This document shows positions 21,263-32,790 of a stretch of DNA of 64,000 nucleotides, piece after piece. The position numbers were made by a program, and so were the translations under genes. Within the stretch, counting starts at the first letter, position 1. Every line of letters begins with the position of its first letter. Origin of the DNA: Rapana venosa (Eukaryota; Mollusca; Gastropoda; Neogastropoda; Muricidae); the NCBI GenBank assembly GCA_028751875.1, contig CM054162.1:617959-681958 (forward strand). Direction: 5' to 3'. The notes beneath the pieces are model-generated. The model made no database searches. It was not told the origin of the DNA and was given only the letters and a program-made list of their open reading frames with translations.

Positions 21263-24200
21263 CTGGCGCTGCAGCACTGTTCTCTTACCTCAGTCCTGCT
21301 TATTTGGGGATTTAGCTGGCGCTGCAGCACTGTTCTCTTACCTCAGTCCTGCTTATTTGGGGATTTAGCTGGCGCTGCAGCACTGTTCTCTTACCTCAGT
21401 CCTGCTTATTTGGGGATTTAGCTGGCGCTGCAGCACTGTTCTCTTACTTCAGTCCTGCTTATTTGGGGATTTAGCTGGCGCTGCTGCAGCACTGTTCTCT
21501 TACCTCAGTCCTGCTTATTTGGGGATTTAGCTGGCGCTGCAGCACTGTTCTCTTACTTCAGTCCTGCTTATTTGGGGATTTAGCTGGCGCTGCAGCACTG
21601 TTCTCTTACTTCAGTCCTGCTTATTTGGGGATTTAGCTGGCGCTGCTGCACTGTTCTCTTACCTCAGTCCTGTTTATTTGGGGATTTAGCTGGCGCTGCA
21701 GCAGCACTGTTCTCTTACCTCAGTCCTGTTTATTTGGGGATTTAGCTGGCGCTGCTGCAGCACTGTTCTCTTACCTCAGTCCTGCTTATTTGGGGATTTA
21801 GCTGGCGCTGCTGCAGCACTGTTCTCTTACCTCAGTCCTGCTTATTTGGGGATTTAGCTGGCGCTGCTGCAGCACTGTTCTCTTACCTCAGTCCTGCTTA
21901 TTTGGGGATTTAGCTGGCGCTGCAGCACTGTTCTCTTACCTCAGTCCTGCTTATTTGGGGATTTAGCTGGCGCTGCTGCAGCACGTTCTCTTACCTCATC
22001 CTGCTTATTTGGGATTTAGCTGGCGCTGCAGCACTGTTCTTACCTCAGTCCTGCTTATTTGGGATTTAGCTGGCGCTGCAGCACTGTTCTCTTACCTCAG
22101 TCCTGCTTATTTGGGATTTAGCTGGCGCTGCAGCACTGTTCTCTTACCTCAGTCCCTGCTTATTTGGGGATTTAGCTGGCGCTGCAGCACTGTTCTCTTA
22201 CCTCAGTCCTGCTTATTTGGGGATTTAGCTGGCGCTGCAGCACTGTTCTCTTACCTCAGTCCTGCTTATTTGGGGATTTAGCTGGCGCTGCTGCAGCACT
22301 GTTCTCTTACCTCAGTCCTGCTTATTTGGGGATTTAGCTGGCGCTGCAGCACTGTTCTCTTACCTCAGTCCTGCTTATTTGGGGATTTAGCTGGCGCTGC
22401 TGCAGCACTGTTCTCTTACCTCAGTCCTGCTTATTTGGGGATTTAGCTGGCGCTGCAGCACTGTTCTCTTACCTCAGTCCTGCTTATTTGGGGATTTAGC
22501 TGGCGCTGCAGCAGCACTGTTCTCTTACCTCAGTCCTGTTTATTTGGGGATTTAGCTGGCGCTGCAGCACTGTTCTCTTACCTCAGTCCTGCTTATTTGG
22601 GGATTTAGCTGGCGCTGCTGCAGCACTGTTCTCTTACCTCAGTCCTGCTTATTTGGGGATTTAGCTGGCGCTGCAGCACTGTTCTCTTACCTCAGTCCTG
22701 CTTATTTGGGGATTTAGCTGGCGCTGCAGCACTGTTCTCTTACCTCAGTCCTGCTTATTTGGGGATTTAGCTGGCGCTGCAGCACTGTTCTCTTACCTCA
22801 GTCCTGCTTATTTGGGGATTTAGCTGGCGCTGCTGCAGCACTGTTCTCTTACCTCAGTCCTGCTTATTTGGGGATTTAGCTGGCGCTGCAGCACTGTTCT
22901 CTTACCTCAGTCCTGCTTATTTGGGATTTAGCTGGCCTGCTGCAGCACTGTTCTCTTACCCTCAGTCCTGCTTATTTGGGGATTTAGCTGGCGCTGCTGC
23001 AGCACTGTTCTCTTACCTCATCCTGCTTATTTGGGGATTTAGCTGGCGCTGCAGCACTGTTCTCTTACCTCAGTCCTGCTTATTTGGGATTTAGCTGGCG
23101 CTGCAGCACGTTCTCTTACCTCAGTCCTGCTATTTGGGGATTTAGCTGGCGCTGCAGCACTGTTCTCTTACCTCAGTCCTGTTTATTTGGGGATTAGCTG
23201 GCGCTGCAGCACTGTTCTCTTACCTCAGTCCTGCTTATTTGGGGATTTAGCTGGCGCTGCAGCACTGTTCTCTTACCTCAGTCCTGCTTATTTGGGGATT
23301 TAGCTGGCGCTGCAGCACTGTTCTCTTACCTCAGTCCTGCTTATTTGGGGATTTAGCTGGCGCTGCAGCACTGTTCTCTTACCTCAGTCCTGCTTATTTG
23401 GGGATTTAGCTGGCGCTGCAGCACTGTTCTCTTACCTCAGTCCTGCTTATTTGGGGATTTAGCTGGCGCTGCAGCACTGTTCTCTTACCTCAGTCCTGCT
23501 TATTTGGGGATTTAGCTGGCGCTGCTGCAGCACTGTTCTCTTACCTCAGTCCTGCTTATTTGGGGATTTAGCTGGCGCTGCAGCACTGTTCTCTTACCTC
23601 AGTCCTGCTTATTTGGGGATTTAGCTGGCGCTGCTGCAGCACTGTTCTCTTACCTCAGTCCTGCTTATTTGGGGATTTAGCTGGCGCTGCAGCACTGTTC
23701 TCTTACCTCAGTCCTGCTTATTTGGGGATTTAGCTGGCGCTGCAGCAGCAACTGTTCTCTTACACTCAGTCCCTGTTTATTTGGGGATTTAGCTGGCGCT
23801 GCAGCACTGTTTCTCTTACCTCAGTCCTGCTTATTTGGGGATTAGCTGGCGCTGCTGCAGCACTGTTCTCTTACCTCAGTCCTGCTTATTTGGGGATTTA
23901 GCTGGCGCTGCAGCACTGTTCTCTTACCTCAGTCCTGCTTATTTGGGGATTTAGCTGGCGCTGCAGCACTGTTCTCTTACCTCAGTCCTGCTTATTTGGG
24001 GATTTAGCTGGCGCTGCAGCACTGTTCTCTTACCTCAGTCCTGCTTATTTGGGGATTTAGCTGGCGCTGCTGCAGCACTGTTCTCTTACCTCAGTCCTGC
24101 TTATTTGGGGATTTAGCTGGCGCTGCAGCACTGTTCTCTTACCTCAGTCCTGCTTATTTGGGGATTTAGCTGGCGCTGCTGCAGCACTGTTCTCTTACCT

Positions 24201-26880
24201 CAGTCCTGCTTATTTGGGGATTTAGCTGGCGCTGCTGCAGCACTGTTCTCTTACCTCAGTTATGCTTATTTGGGGATTTAGCTGGCGCTGCAGCACTGTT
24301 CTCTTACCTCAGTCCTGCTTATTTGGGGATTTAGCTGGCGCTGCAGCACTGTTCTCTTACCTCAGTCCTGCTTATTTGGGGATTTAGCTGGCGCTGCAGC
24401 ACTGTTCTCTTACCTCAGTCCTGCTTATTTGGGGATTTAGCTGGCGCTGCAGCACTGTTCTCTTACCTCAGTCCTGCTTATTTAGCTGGCGCTGCAGCAC
24501 TGTTCTCTTACCTCAGTCCTGCTTATTTGGGGATTTAGCTGGCGCTGCAGCACTGTTCTCTTACCTCAGTCCTGCTTATTTGGGATTTAGCTGGCGCTGC
24601 AGCACTGTTCTCTTACCTCAGTCCTGCTTATTTGGGGATTTAGCTGGCGCTGCAGCACTGTTCTCTTACCTCAGTCCTGCTTATTTGGGGATTTAGCTGG
24701 CGCTGCAGCACTGTTCTCTTACCTCAGTCCTGCTTATTTGGGGATTTAGCTGGCGCTGCAGCACTGTTCTCTTACCTCAGTCCTGCTTATTTGGGGATTT
24801 AGCTGGCGCTGCAGCACTGTTCTCTTACCTCAGTCCTGCTTATTTAGCTGGCGCTGCAGCACTGTTTCTCTTACCTCAGTCCTGCTTATTTGGGGATTTA
24901 GCTGGCGCTGCAGCACTGTTTCTCTTACCTCAGTCCTGCTTATTTGGGGATTTTAGCTGGCGCTGCAGCACTGTTCTCTTACCTCAGTCCTGCTTATTTG
25001 GGGATTTAGCTGGCGCTGCAGCGCTGTTCTCTTACCTCAGTCCTGCTTATTTGGGGATTTAGCTGGTGCTGCAGCACTGTTCTCTTACCTCAGTCCTGCT
25101 TATTTGGGGATTTAGCTGGCGCTGCAGCACTGTTCTCTTACCTCAGTCCTGCTTTTTTGGGATTTAGCTGGCGCTGCAGCACTGTTCTCTTACCTCAGTC
25201 CTGCTTATTTGGGGATTAGCTGGGCGCTGCAGCACTGTTCTCTTACCTCAGATCCTGCTTATTTGGGGATTAGCTGGCGCTGCAGCACTGTTCTCTTACC
25301 TCAGCCTGCTTATTTGGGATTTAGCTGGCGCTGCAGCACTGTTCTCTTACCTCAGTCCTGCTTATTTGGGGATTTAGCTGGCGCTGCAGCACTGTTCTCT
25401 TACCTCAGTCCTGCTTATTTGGGGATTTAGCTGGCGCTGCAGCACTGTTCTCTTACCTCAGTCCTGCTTATTTAGCTGGCGCTGCAGCACTGTTCTCTTA
25501 CCTCAGTCCTGCTTATTTGGGGATTTAGCTGGCGCTGCAGCACTGTTCTCTTACCTCAGTCCTGCTTATTTGGGGATTTAGCTGGCGCTGCAGCACTGTT
25601 CTCTTACCTCAGTCCTGCTTATTTGGGGATTTAGCTGGCGCTGCAGCGCTGTTCTCTTACCTCAGTCCTGCTTATTTGGGGATTTAGCTGGTGCTGCAGC
25701 ACTGTTCTCTTACCTCAGTCCTGCTTATTTGGGGATTTAGCTGGCGCTGCAGCACTGTTCTCTTACCTCAGTCCTGCTTTTTTGGGGATTTAGCTGGCGC
25801 TGCAGCACTGTTCTCTTACCTCAGTCCTGCTTATTTGGGGATTTAGCTGGCGCTGCAGCACTGTTCTCTTACCTCAGTCCTTCTTATTTGGGGATTTAGC
25901 TGGCGCTGCAGCACTGTTCTCTTACCTCAGTCCTGCTTATTTGGGGATTTAGCTGGCGCTGCAGCGCTGTTCTCTTACCTCAGTCCTGCTTATTTGGGGA
26001 TTTAGCTGGTGCTGCAGCACTGTTCTCTTACCTCAGTCCTGCTTATTTGAGGATTTAGCTGGCGCTGCAGCACTGTTCTCTTACCTCAGTCCTGCTTTTT
26101 GGGATTTAGCTGGCGCTGCAGCACGTTCTCTTACCTCAGTCCTGCTTATTTGGGGATTTAGCTGGCGCTAGCAGCACTGTTCTCTTACCTCAGTCCTGCT
26201 TATTGGGGATTTAGCTGGCGCTGCAGCACTGTTTCTCTTACCTCAGTCCTGCTTATTTGGGGATTTAGCTGGCGCTGCAGCACTGTTCTCTTACCTCAGT
26301 CCTGCTTATTTGGGGATTTAGCTGGCGCTGCAGCACTGTTCTCTTACCTCAGTCCTGCTTTTTTTGGGGATTTAGCTGCGCTGCAGCACTGTTCCCTTAC
26401 CTCAGTCCTGCTTATTTGGGATTCTAGCGCGCTGCAGCACGTTCTCTTACCTCAGTCCTGCTTATTTGGGATTTAGCTGGCGCTGCAGCACTGTTCTCTT
26501 ACCTCAGTCCTGCTTATTTGGGATTTAGCTGGCGCTGCAGCGCTGTTCTCTTACCTCAGTCCTGCTTATTTGGGATTTAGCTGTGCTGCAGCACTGTTCT
26601 CTTACCTCAGTCCTGCTTATTTGAGGATTTAGCTGGCGCTGCAGCACTGTTCTCTTACCTCAGTCCTGCTTTTTTGGGGATTTAGCTGGCGCTGCAGCAC
26701 TGTTCTCTTACCTCAGTCCTGCTTATTTGGGGATTTAGCTGGCGCTGCAGCACTGTTCTCTTACCTCAGTCCTGCTTATTTGGGGATTTAGCTGGCGCTG
26801 CAGCGCTGTTCTCTTACCTCAGTCCTGCTTATTTGGGGATTCAGCTGGCGCTGCAGCACTGTTCTCTTACCTCAGTTCTG
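21187..26880 (+). repeat. 53/56-bp minisatellite (~106 copies) inside the GPCR coding sequence
   Basis: The unit runs from CTGCTTATTTGGGGATTTAG to GTTCTCTTACCTCAGTC. Two length forms exist: 53 bp (GCGCTGCAGCAC) and 56 bp (GCGCTGCTGCAGCAC or GCTGCAGCAGCAC). In the receptor frame the unit encodes LFGDLAGAAALFSYLSP, the ECL3-TM7 segment, so the array grew from the gene's own exon. Both lengths are 2 modulo 3, so each unit changes frame, and the GATTTAG of a following unit gives an in-frame stop. The long form occurs only before about 24245. Copy number is estimated from length. Confidence 0.95.
24838..26090 (+). repeat. Higher-order duplication (~626 bp) within the array
   Basis: A deleted unit (CTTATTTAGCTGG, lacking GGGGATTT) at about 24838 and again at about 25466 is followed at the same distance (~182 bp) by the same marker order: a CAGCGCTG unit, a GCTGGTGCTG unit, then a GCTTTTTTGG unit. 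So a block of about 12 units was duplicated as a whole. Shortened versions of the marker series recur near 25965, 26538 and 26805. Confidence 0.8.
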
Positions 26881-27010
26881 CATGAACTTCTTTGTGTATT
26901 ACGTCACTGGCACAAAATACAGAGCAACACTATGTGCACTGCTGGGCTGGACCTCTTTGTCTTCTTCTGCTTCTGCTTCTGCTTCACCTCAAACCTGGTG
27001 CAGTAAGTGA
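26879..27010 (+). pseudogene. GPCR 3' part: rest of TM7, helix 8 and tail
   Basis: Directly after the last array unit the sequence reads CMNFFVYYVTGTKYRATL, where N-F-F-V-Y occupies the NPxxY position of TM7 and KYRATLCALLGW is helix 8. A short Ser/Ala-rich tail ends at TGA 27008-27010. In the frame of this piece the preceding array unit is read as WRCSTVLLPQF and not as the TM7 sequence, so a one-base shift separates the last unit from the tail. With the 5' part this accounts for all seven helices of one receptor gene with a single 5.7-kb interruption. Confidence 0.85.
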
Positions 27011-28439
27011 ACGTACTACAGCATGGCATCTTCATGGCCACATCTGCTTAGGTTTGGGGGCTTCCATTTTTGCTGCTTTTTCTTTATTCGACTCATTCTT
27101 TTGGTGTCACTAAAAAACGTTCTGTCAAAAAAGTTTTGCAGTTGGCATGTTCAGGAATAACACAGCACCATGGCTGTGGCAGTGCAGTGTGGTCAGTGCA
27201 GAGCCTGGGTCCCTAGAGCGAACCTCTTCTTATACCACACTACTGCTGCTTCGACTTGTCCTCCCCTAGCTTGACTTGAGAAAAAAAGCCACGTATGTTA
27301 GGAAAAACGTGTGGTCAGCAAGCAGCAGCCTACAGCTGAAAGAGAAAACAGAAGAGACACTCCAGTGTGGGCATGCATGGGAAACACCAGTGCAGTTGAT
27401 GGGGATGGGAAAGCCCTGAACCATGTGCAGTGTGTAGTTGATTTAGGTCATCAAGTTTGGGTCACCAACACAGGTATCTGACCTAACAGAGGATGTTGTT
27501 GTTGTTGCTATGTTGTTGTTGTTGTTGCTGTTGTTGTAGCAATTATTTTTGCACATTCCCCAGTTAGCATCCCGGGTTGTTCCAGTATATGCACTATGAC
27601 TCAACCTGGGAATCTCTGTGGGATTGAAACTGTACACTTAAAGGGAAGTTTGTGGGTAGGATTGTTTAAGTTCCAGGCTATATATGTTTGTCCATTGTCT
27701 TCGACAATGCCCTCCAAAACAGCTCAGAAGTGAGCTGCTGTTTTGAAAATTGGGCAGAAAATTGATTATAGTGGAGATGTCTTGCGCACATCACACAGAG
27801 TCAGTGGTGGGGATGCTCTCCAAAGGTCAGCCAGCCCCCAGGGCTGCAGCACATGAGCATTTTGCAAGTTAGGACTCCTAGTCAGAGAATCAGTCACTCA
27901 CTAAAAATTAAGCTGTAAAGTTGAATACCATGAGTGGGAAAGCCACTGATCATACAGCCTCTCACTTAGCTGTTGCCCCCAGCGTCAATGCTTTAATGAA
28001 GAACTGTAAGAAAACCTAGGCGCTGAAGGCATATTGGCAGCCACACTCCGACTTCAGATTATTTTGTTTGGCTCTTTAGAGGAGAGTGCAGGTCATTATG
28101 CTAAGAGCTTGTTTTTGCTGAAGGCAATCTCAACATAACATTGTACAAAATAACAATATTCCATTGTAGACTTTTGCATTGTAAATGTCAATAACGGACA
28201 CACATTTTGGCCTGGACCATGACAGAAATATAATCATCCAGATATTAGCAACTGGTGTGATTCTGCTGGAGCATTGTTCATCTTATGATCGTTCCTATCT
28301 TTGGTGTCAGCATTGTTCTCATTTGCCAACTTCTTGAGGTAAGTATCTTCCTCAGAACAGAGGATAAAGCTACCACTATACCAGGTACTGTGCTGCATGG
28401 AGTACCACTTCAAAGCATTGCATATAAATATCTGCACGG
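27011..28439. other. GPCR downstream region, mostly featureless
   Basis: Contains an imperfect (TTG)n run at 27493-27540 and two small adjacent hairpins (27694-27708 with ATTGTC/GACAAT arms; 27715-27745 with AAAACAG...CTGTTTT arms). I find no gene, exon or mobile element I can name. Confidence 0.5.
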
Positions 28440-29745
28440 AACAGCGTCACCCCAAGAGCATCCTCATCAATCAACATCAATGCCTTTGTGTCTTATTGGC
28501 ACGTAGGGCAGCAACAAATGTTCTCCACTCCTGTCTGTCCTGGGCCAGCTTCTGAATGGTTCCCCAGGTATGTTGGAAGGTCTTCAGCTCTGTTTCGATA
28601 GTCCGACGCCAAGTGTTCTTGGGTCGTCCTCATTTGCGTTTCCCCTCTGGTGTCCAGTAGAGGGCTGTTCGGGCAATGTTTCCCTGTTCCCAACGGCAGA
28701 TATGCTCTATCCATTCCCATCGCCTATGCATGATGATGGTGTCCATGCTTTCATGGTTGCAGTGGGCAAAAAGTTCATGGTTGGAGATGGTCTCAGGCCA
28801 GAAGATGCGCAAGATTCTTCTGAGATTCTTCGTGTGGAATGTGGATAGTTTGTCGAGGTCACTCTCAGCCATCCTCCAGCACTCCGAGCTGTACAAAAGG
28901 GTGGAAAGTACACAGCTCTGGTATAGTCTTAGTTTGGTCCTGGTGCTGTACTGGAACGATTTCCACACATTGTTCAAATTTCTGTAAGCATTTCTTGCTT
29001 TGCTAATCCGGTTCTTATGTTGCTGCCTGCTCCGCCATCATGCCTAACAGTGTTCCCGAGATACGTAAACTCTTCAGTTGTTGGTAAGTCTTCTCCATTC
29101 ACTGTGACCGGTGAGGGGTTCTGAACCTTCAGTGTCATCACCTCTGTCTTCTTCTGACTGATTTTCAGGCCTACTTGCTGTGCGAAAGTGCTGAGACGGG
29201 ATGTCTTCTCTTGAATTTGATGGTGGGTATGTGAGAGCAGTGCCAGATCGTCGGCAAAGTCTAGGTCTTCAAGCGTTGAGAAAGGGGTCCATCTGATGCC
29301 CCGTGACTGGTCAGCTGTTGTCTGTCTCATCACCCAATCAATTGTCAGGTTGAAGAGTAGTGCTGACATGGGGCAGCCTTGTCTTACGCCGGTTTGTACA
29401 CTGAAACTGGTTTTGCTGTTTCTACTCTGCACGTGAAGTTGTTGTAGAAGCTCTTAATGACTTGGACAATCTCCTGTGGAATTCTATATGCTCAGAGTAT
29501 GTGCCATACACTTTCTCGATAAATGCTGTCAAAGGCTTTTTCAAAATCTACAAAGTTGATATACAGCTGTCTCTGCCATTCCGTGCACTGTTCGATGATG
29601 TTGCGCAGGGTGAAGATCTGGTCTATGCATCTTCTTCCTGGTCGAAAACCTGCCTGTTCCTTTCTGAGTTGTTGGTCCACTGCCTTTGAGATTTGTCTGA
29701 TGATGAATCTTTGCCAGAATCTGCTGGAACAGATAGCAGAGTGAT

Positions 29746-30285
29746 TCATCTCCAGTTGTTACAATTGTTCAGGGCTCCTTTCTTTGGGATCTTCACGATG
29801 ACTCCTTCTGTCCAATCTGATGGTAGCTGTTTCTCCTCCCATATAGCTGCAAAGAGTGGCTGTAGAACTTTAGATGCAAACTCTGGATCTGCCTTGAAAA
29901 ATTCTGCGTTGAGGTTGTCCTGGCCAGGGGCTTTTCCATTCTTGAGAGAGCTGATTGCTGCTATAATCTCTTCCTTCTCTGGTGGTGTGCTGTTCACATT
30001 GAGATCGGCATCAGGATCTTCTACATCTGCCTCTTCAGTTGGTGGTGGTCTGTTGAAAACTTCGCTGTAATGTTCTGCCCATCTTGCATCTTGTTCTGCT
30101 TCTGTGGTAAGTATTTGGCCTTGTTTATCTAGGATTGGTGTTTCGGTGTTGCTCCGGTACTTGCCACTGACAGTCTTGGTGATCTTATACACCTGTCCTT
30201 GTTCTCCCTTTGCGGCGGCCTCCTCTGCTTGTCTTGCAATATCATCCATGTAGGTACGCTTGTCTGTTCTTGTCATTCTCTTCAC
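29746..30285 (-). pseudogene. RT N-terminal domain of LINE E
   Basis: The longest clean piece of this element (179 codons): KRMTRTDKRTYMDD, then VYKITKTVSGKYR, ILTTEAEQDARWAEHYSEVF and KEEIIAAISSLKNGKAPG, ending KIPKKGALNNCNNWR. This is the conserved lead-in of a non-LTR RT (fingers subdomain). The motif A region and the catalytic box follow at lower coordinates after a frame change. Confidence 0.85.
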
Positions 30286-30684
30286 AGTTTGGTTTGCTTC
30301 TCTCTACTGTTGTTTGTACCTCTCTCTCATCCGCTCTGACTTTGTCTCTAAGATTTTCTTATTCAGTTTTCTCCTGATCTCGATGGCTTGCCAGGTGTCT
30401 GCTTTAATCCACCTTTTTCTCTTCCTCTGTCTCTGTCCTAAGCACGTTTCACTGGCTTGTGTGTAGGCTGTCATGACTTGTTTCCACATGGTGTTTATAT
30501 TAGTCGTGTCCGGAGGTGTGTAGTTTTCAGTATCCACCAGTGCTTGGAACTTGTTTTTGAGCTGGAGAGTGAAAGCACTCTTTACTTTGGTGTTGCGCAG
30601 TTTTCACATCAAAATGTTGTTGTCTTGGTTTTCTAATCCATTTTTTTCTCAGCTTCACTTTTAGGTTGCAGTGACAAGTGGTGA

Positions 30685-31457
30685 TCACTGCCAACATCGG
30701 CTCCTCTCCTCACTTTTACATCTAGGAGCGATCTCCTCCATGTCCCATTGATCATCAGGTGGTCGATCTGGTTTTTGTCTCTTCCATTGGGGAACACCAG
30801 GTAAGCTTGTGGATCTCAGGGTGTGCAATAATGTCCCTCCAATGGCCAGGTTGTTTGTCATGCAGAATTCCACCAATCTTTCTCCGTTGTCATTTATGCT
30901 GCCACATCCTTCTTTTCCCATGGCTCTTTCTTGGTTTGTGTTGTCTTTTCCGACTTTTGCATTTAGGTCACCCATCACTATTCTCATGTCATGGTTTGGT
31001 GTTTTTTTCCATTTCAGCCTGAATTGTTCATAAAATGTATCTTTGTTTTCTTCTCCACTGTCGTTGGTTGGTGCATAGCACTGGATGGTTGTGGTATTAG
31101 CATGTTTACCTTTCATTTTTATCTTCATCATCCTGCTGTTGGTAGGTTTCCACTCCATCAGGCACTTCTCCATTCCTTTCTTCATGATAATGGCTACTCC
31201 CTCATGGTGTTGACTGTCATCTCTACCACTGTCTCTCCTGTGCTGGCTCTGTATTTGCCTGATCCTGTCCATCGGCTTTCACTGACTCCAAAAATATGTA
31301 AATTGTAGTGTCTCATCTCTGCTGTAACTTGCGCTAGTTTTCCTGTCTCAAACATGGTTCTTACATTCCAGAATCCTATTTTGGTCTTAGTTTTGGCGCT
31401 TAAGACTTCCATCTTCCTGTCAGTGGCTTCCTTTCGGCTTTCACCACTGTCATTCAT
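30685..31457 (-). pseudogene. AP-type endonuclease domain of LINE E
   Basis: Two overlapping frames (31457-31194 and 31272-30685) carry IGFWNVRTM (start of domain), IFGVSESRW, HHEGVAIIMKKG, IQCYAPTN and VMGDLNAKVG, all in the order expected for the apurinic-type endonuclease of RTE-like LINEs. The metal-binding E of SESRW and the D-x-N of GDLNA are present. A frameshift in the 31194-31272 overlap separates the first third. Confidence 0.85.
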
Positions 31458-31837
31458 GCGAGTATCTTCCGATGACTCTCTAAGCCTGTCACACCCAGTA
31501 GTGTTGATTTTTTGTGTTGCCGTTTCCGTAACAAACTTTTTTTTTACAAAACAGGGCTGTTAGCCCTGTGTCTAACCCTCTACCTGGGGGAAGGGTTCCA
31601 CCTTAGTCGCCTTTTACGACATGCCTGGTTGGAGGGCAGAGATCCTATTCTTGCGATGCTCACTTTGCAAGCATCCCACGGGGGGCCCCAAGAGCAGCAC
31701 CACTGTTTTGGTTCTTTTCCTGCCAGCATGTGTGATTGTTTCACTAATCAGAGAGGCTCTATCTACATAAGTCCATAGGAACCATGTTCTTGCCTGTCTC
31801 TATTGGTGCTGTCATTGGTAGATGCTCTTGCAAACCA

Positions 31838-31844
31838 TCAGAGT

Positions 31845-31876
<32 letters not shown>

Positions 31877-31897
31877 CTCTCCTCTCTCTCTCTCTCC

Positions 31898-31944
<47 letters not shown>
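31838..31944. repeat. (TC)n microsatellite
   Basis: CT repeats with occasional CC slips. The flanks at 31693-31837 and 31945-32584 hold nothing I recognise. Confidence 0.95.
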
Positions 31945-31948
<4 letters not shown>

Positions 31949-32584
31949 TACAGGAAAAGATGGCGAAGAGGAAGTTGGGCTGATGTGTATGCCTCTGGAT
32001 TTTTGCTTATTTATCAGTGAGTGCAAGCCTTTTGGAAAGAAACTTTATGTGACAGTTACATAACATAGTGAGGAAGGAATAAACATTGCAACATGTGTGA
32101 CTTGCAAACGTGCAGGGCCAGAAATGGCAAATTTTATGGTGCAGTGTTGACAAAAGCAGCAGGCGGGTTCAGAGGTCAAACAGGTGAGCAGGGCTGCTGG
32201 GAAGGGGTTTGCATCAACAACTGACATTCTGTGTACAGTCCTAAAACTGCTATTTGTAAGCTCCGCTTTGGGCTTGGACTTTTTGCTGTCCCTGAAATGA
32301 CGCTATTGTACGAACATGCTAGAAAAACCAAAATGGTGTGTTTTGGAGATATGCCATGAAAAGACAGTGCCAATCAATCCCCCCCTTCTGTGTCATCAAC
32401 CACATGTTTACCATTTCGTTTACACCTCATGGAATGTGAGGAAAACCTGCCCCCCCCCACTACATCGAACAGAAATGTGAGTCAAGACATGGACTCAGAG
32501 GGTTTCCAGAGGAATAACAAAAAAACATCAAAAACAAATCACCATCAACAATGTTTAGTTTTATTTTTTTATTTTAATTTTCTT

Positions 32585-32790
32585 TTATCAGATCTGGAAT
32601 AACACTCATGTTTTTTTTTACATCACCCCGGTGTATGCAGATTTTTTATATTTTTTTTCTTTTTCCCCGCCACAATGGGCCGCTTTAAAAACGAACAATT
32701 AAACATGTGCGCAAAATGTTTTGCGGTGTTCGCAATGGACCTTATTTATGGGCTCATCTGAAGGGCTTTTGGGGAAAGGACAAGCACTGA
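32585..32790 (+). repeat. Dispersed repeat family A, copy 2, corrupted
   Basis: Matches 3550-3760 in order (GGAATAACACTCATG, then GCCACAATGGGCCGC, then AACATGTGCGCAAAATG) but with many inflated T and C runs, the same corruption pattern as 4900-9150. The following 32791-32971 holds no recognised feature. Confidence 0.55.

Larger units (their letters stand above)
28440..31692 (-). mobile_element. LINE family E, near full length, broken
   Basis: Reading the minus strand: a 5' end with GGGGCCCCCCGTGGGATGC at 31676-31692 and small hairpins; an endonuclease frame from 31457 (IGFWNVRTM, HHEGVAIIM, VMGDLNAKVG near 30949-30978); a linker; an RT frame from 30285 (KNGKAPGQDNLNAEFFK), NFVDFEKAFDSI, TGVRQGCPMSALLFNL and FADD at 29247-29258; and a C-terminal region with WTPEGKRK, ending at stop 28477-28479. 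Length (~3.2 kb) and domain order fit a complete RTE-X-like or related element. Lesions include TGA at the residue after HIL near 29500, a frameshift near 29415, TAG near 30306 and a broken segment at 30537-30685. Confidence 0.9.

Noticed and set aside
21187..26880. A repeat-domain protein encoded by the 53-bp array
   Set aside because: The frame changes every unit and an in-frame TAG (GGGATTTAG) appears in every pass, so no reading frame crosses more than about four or five units.
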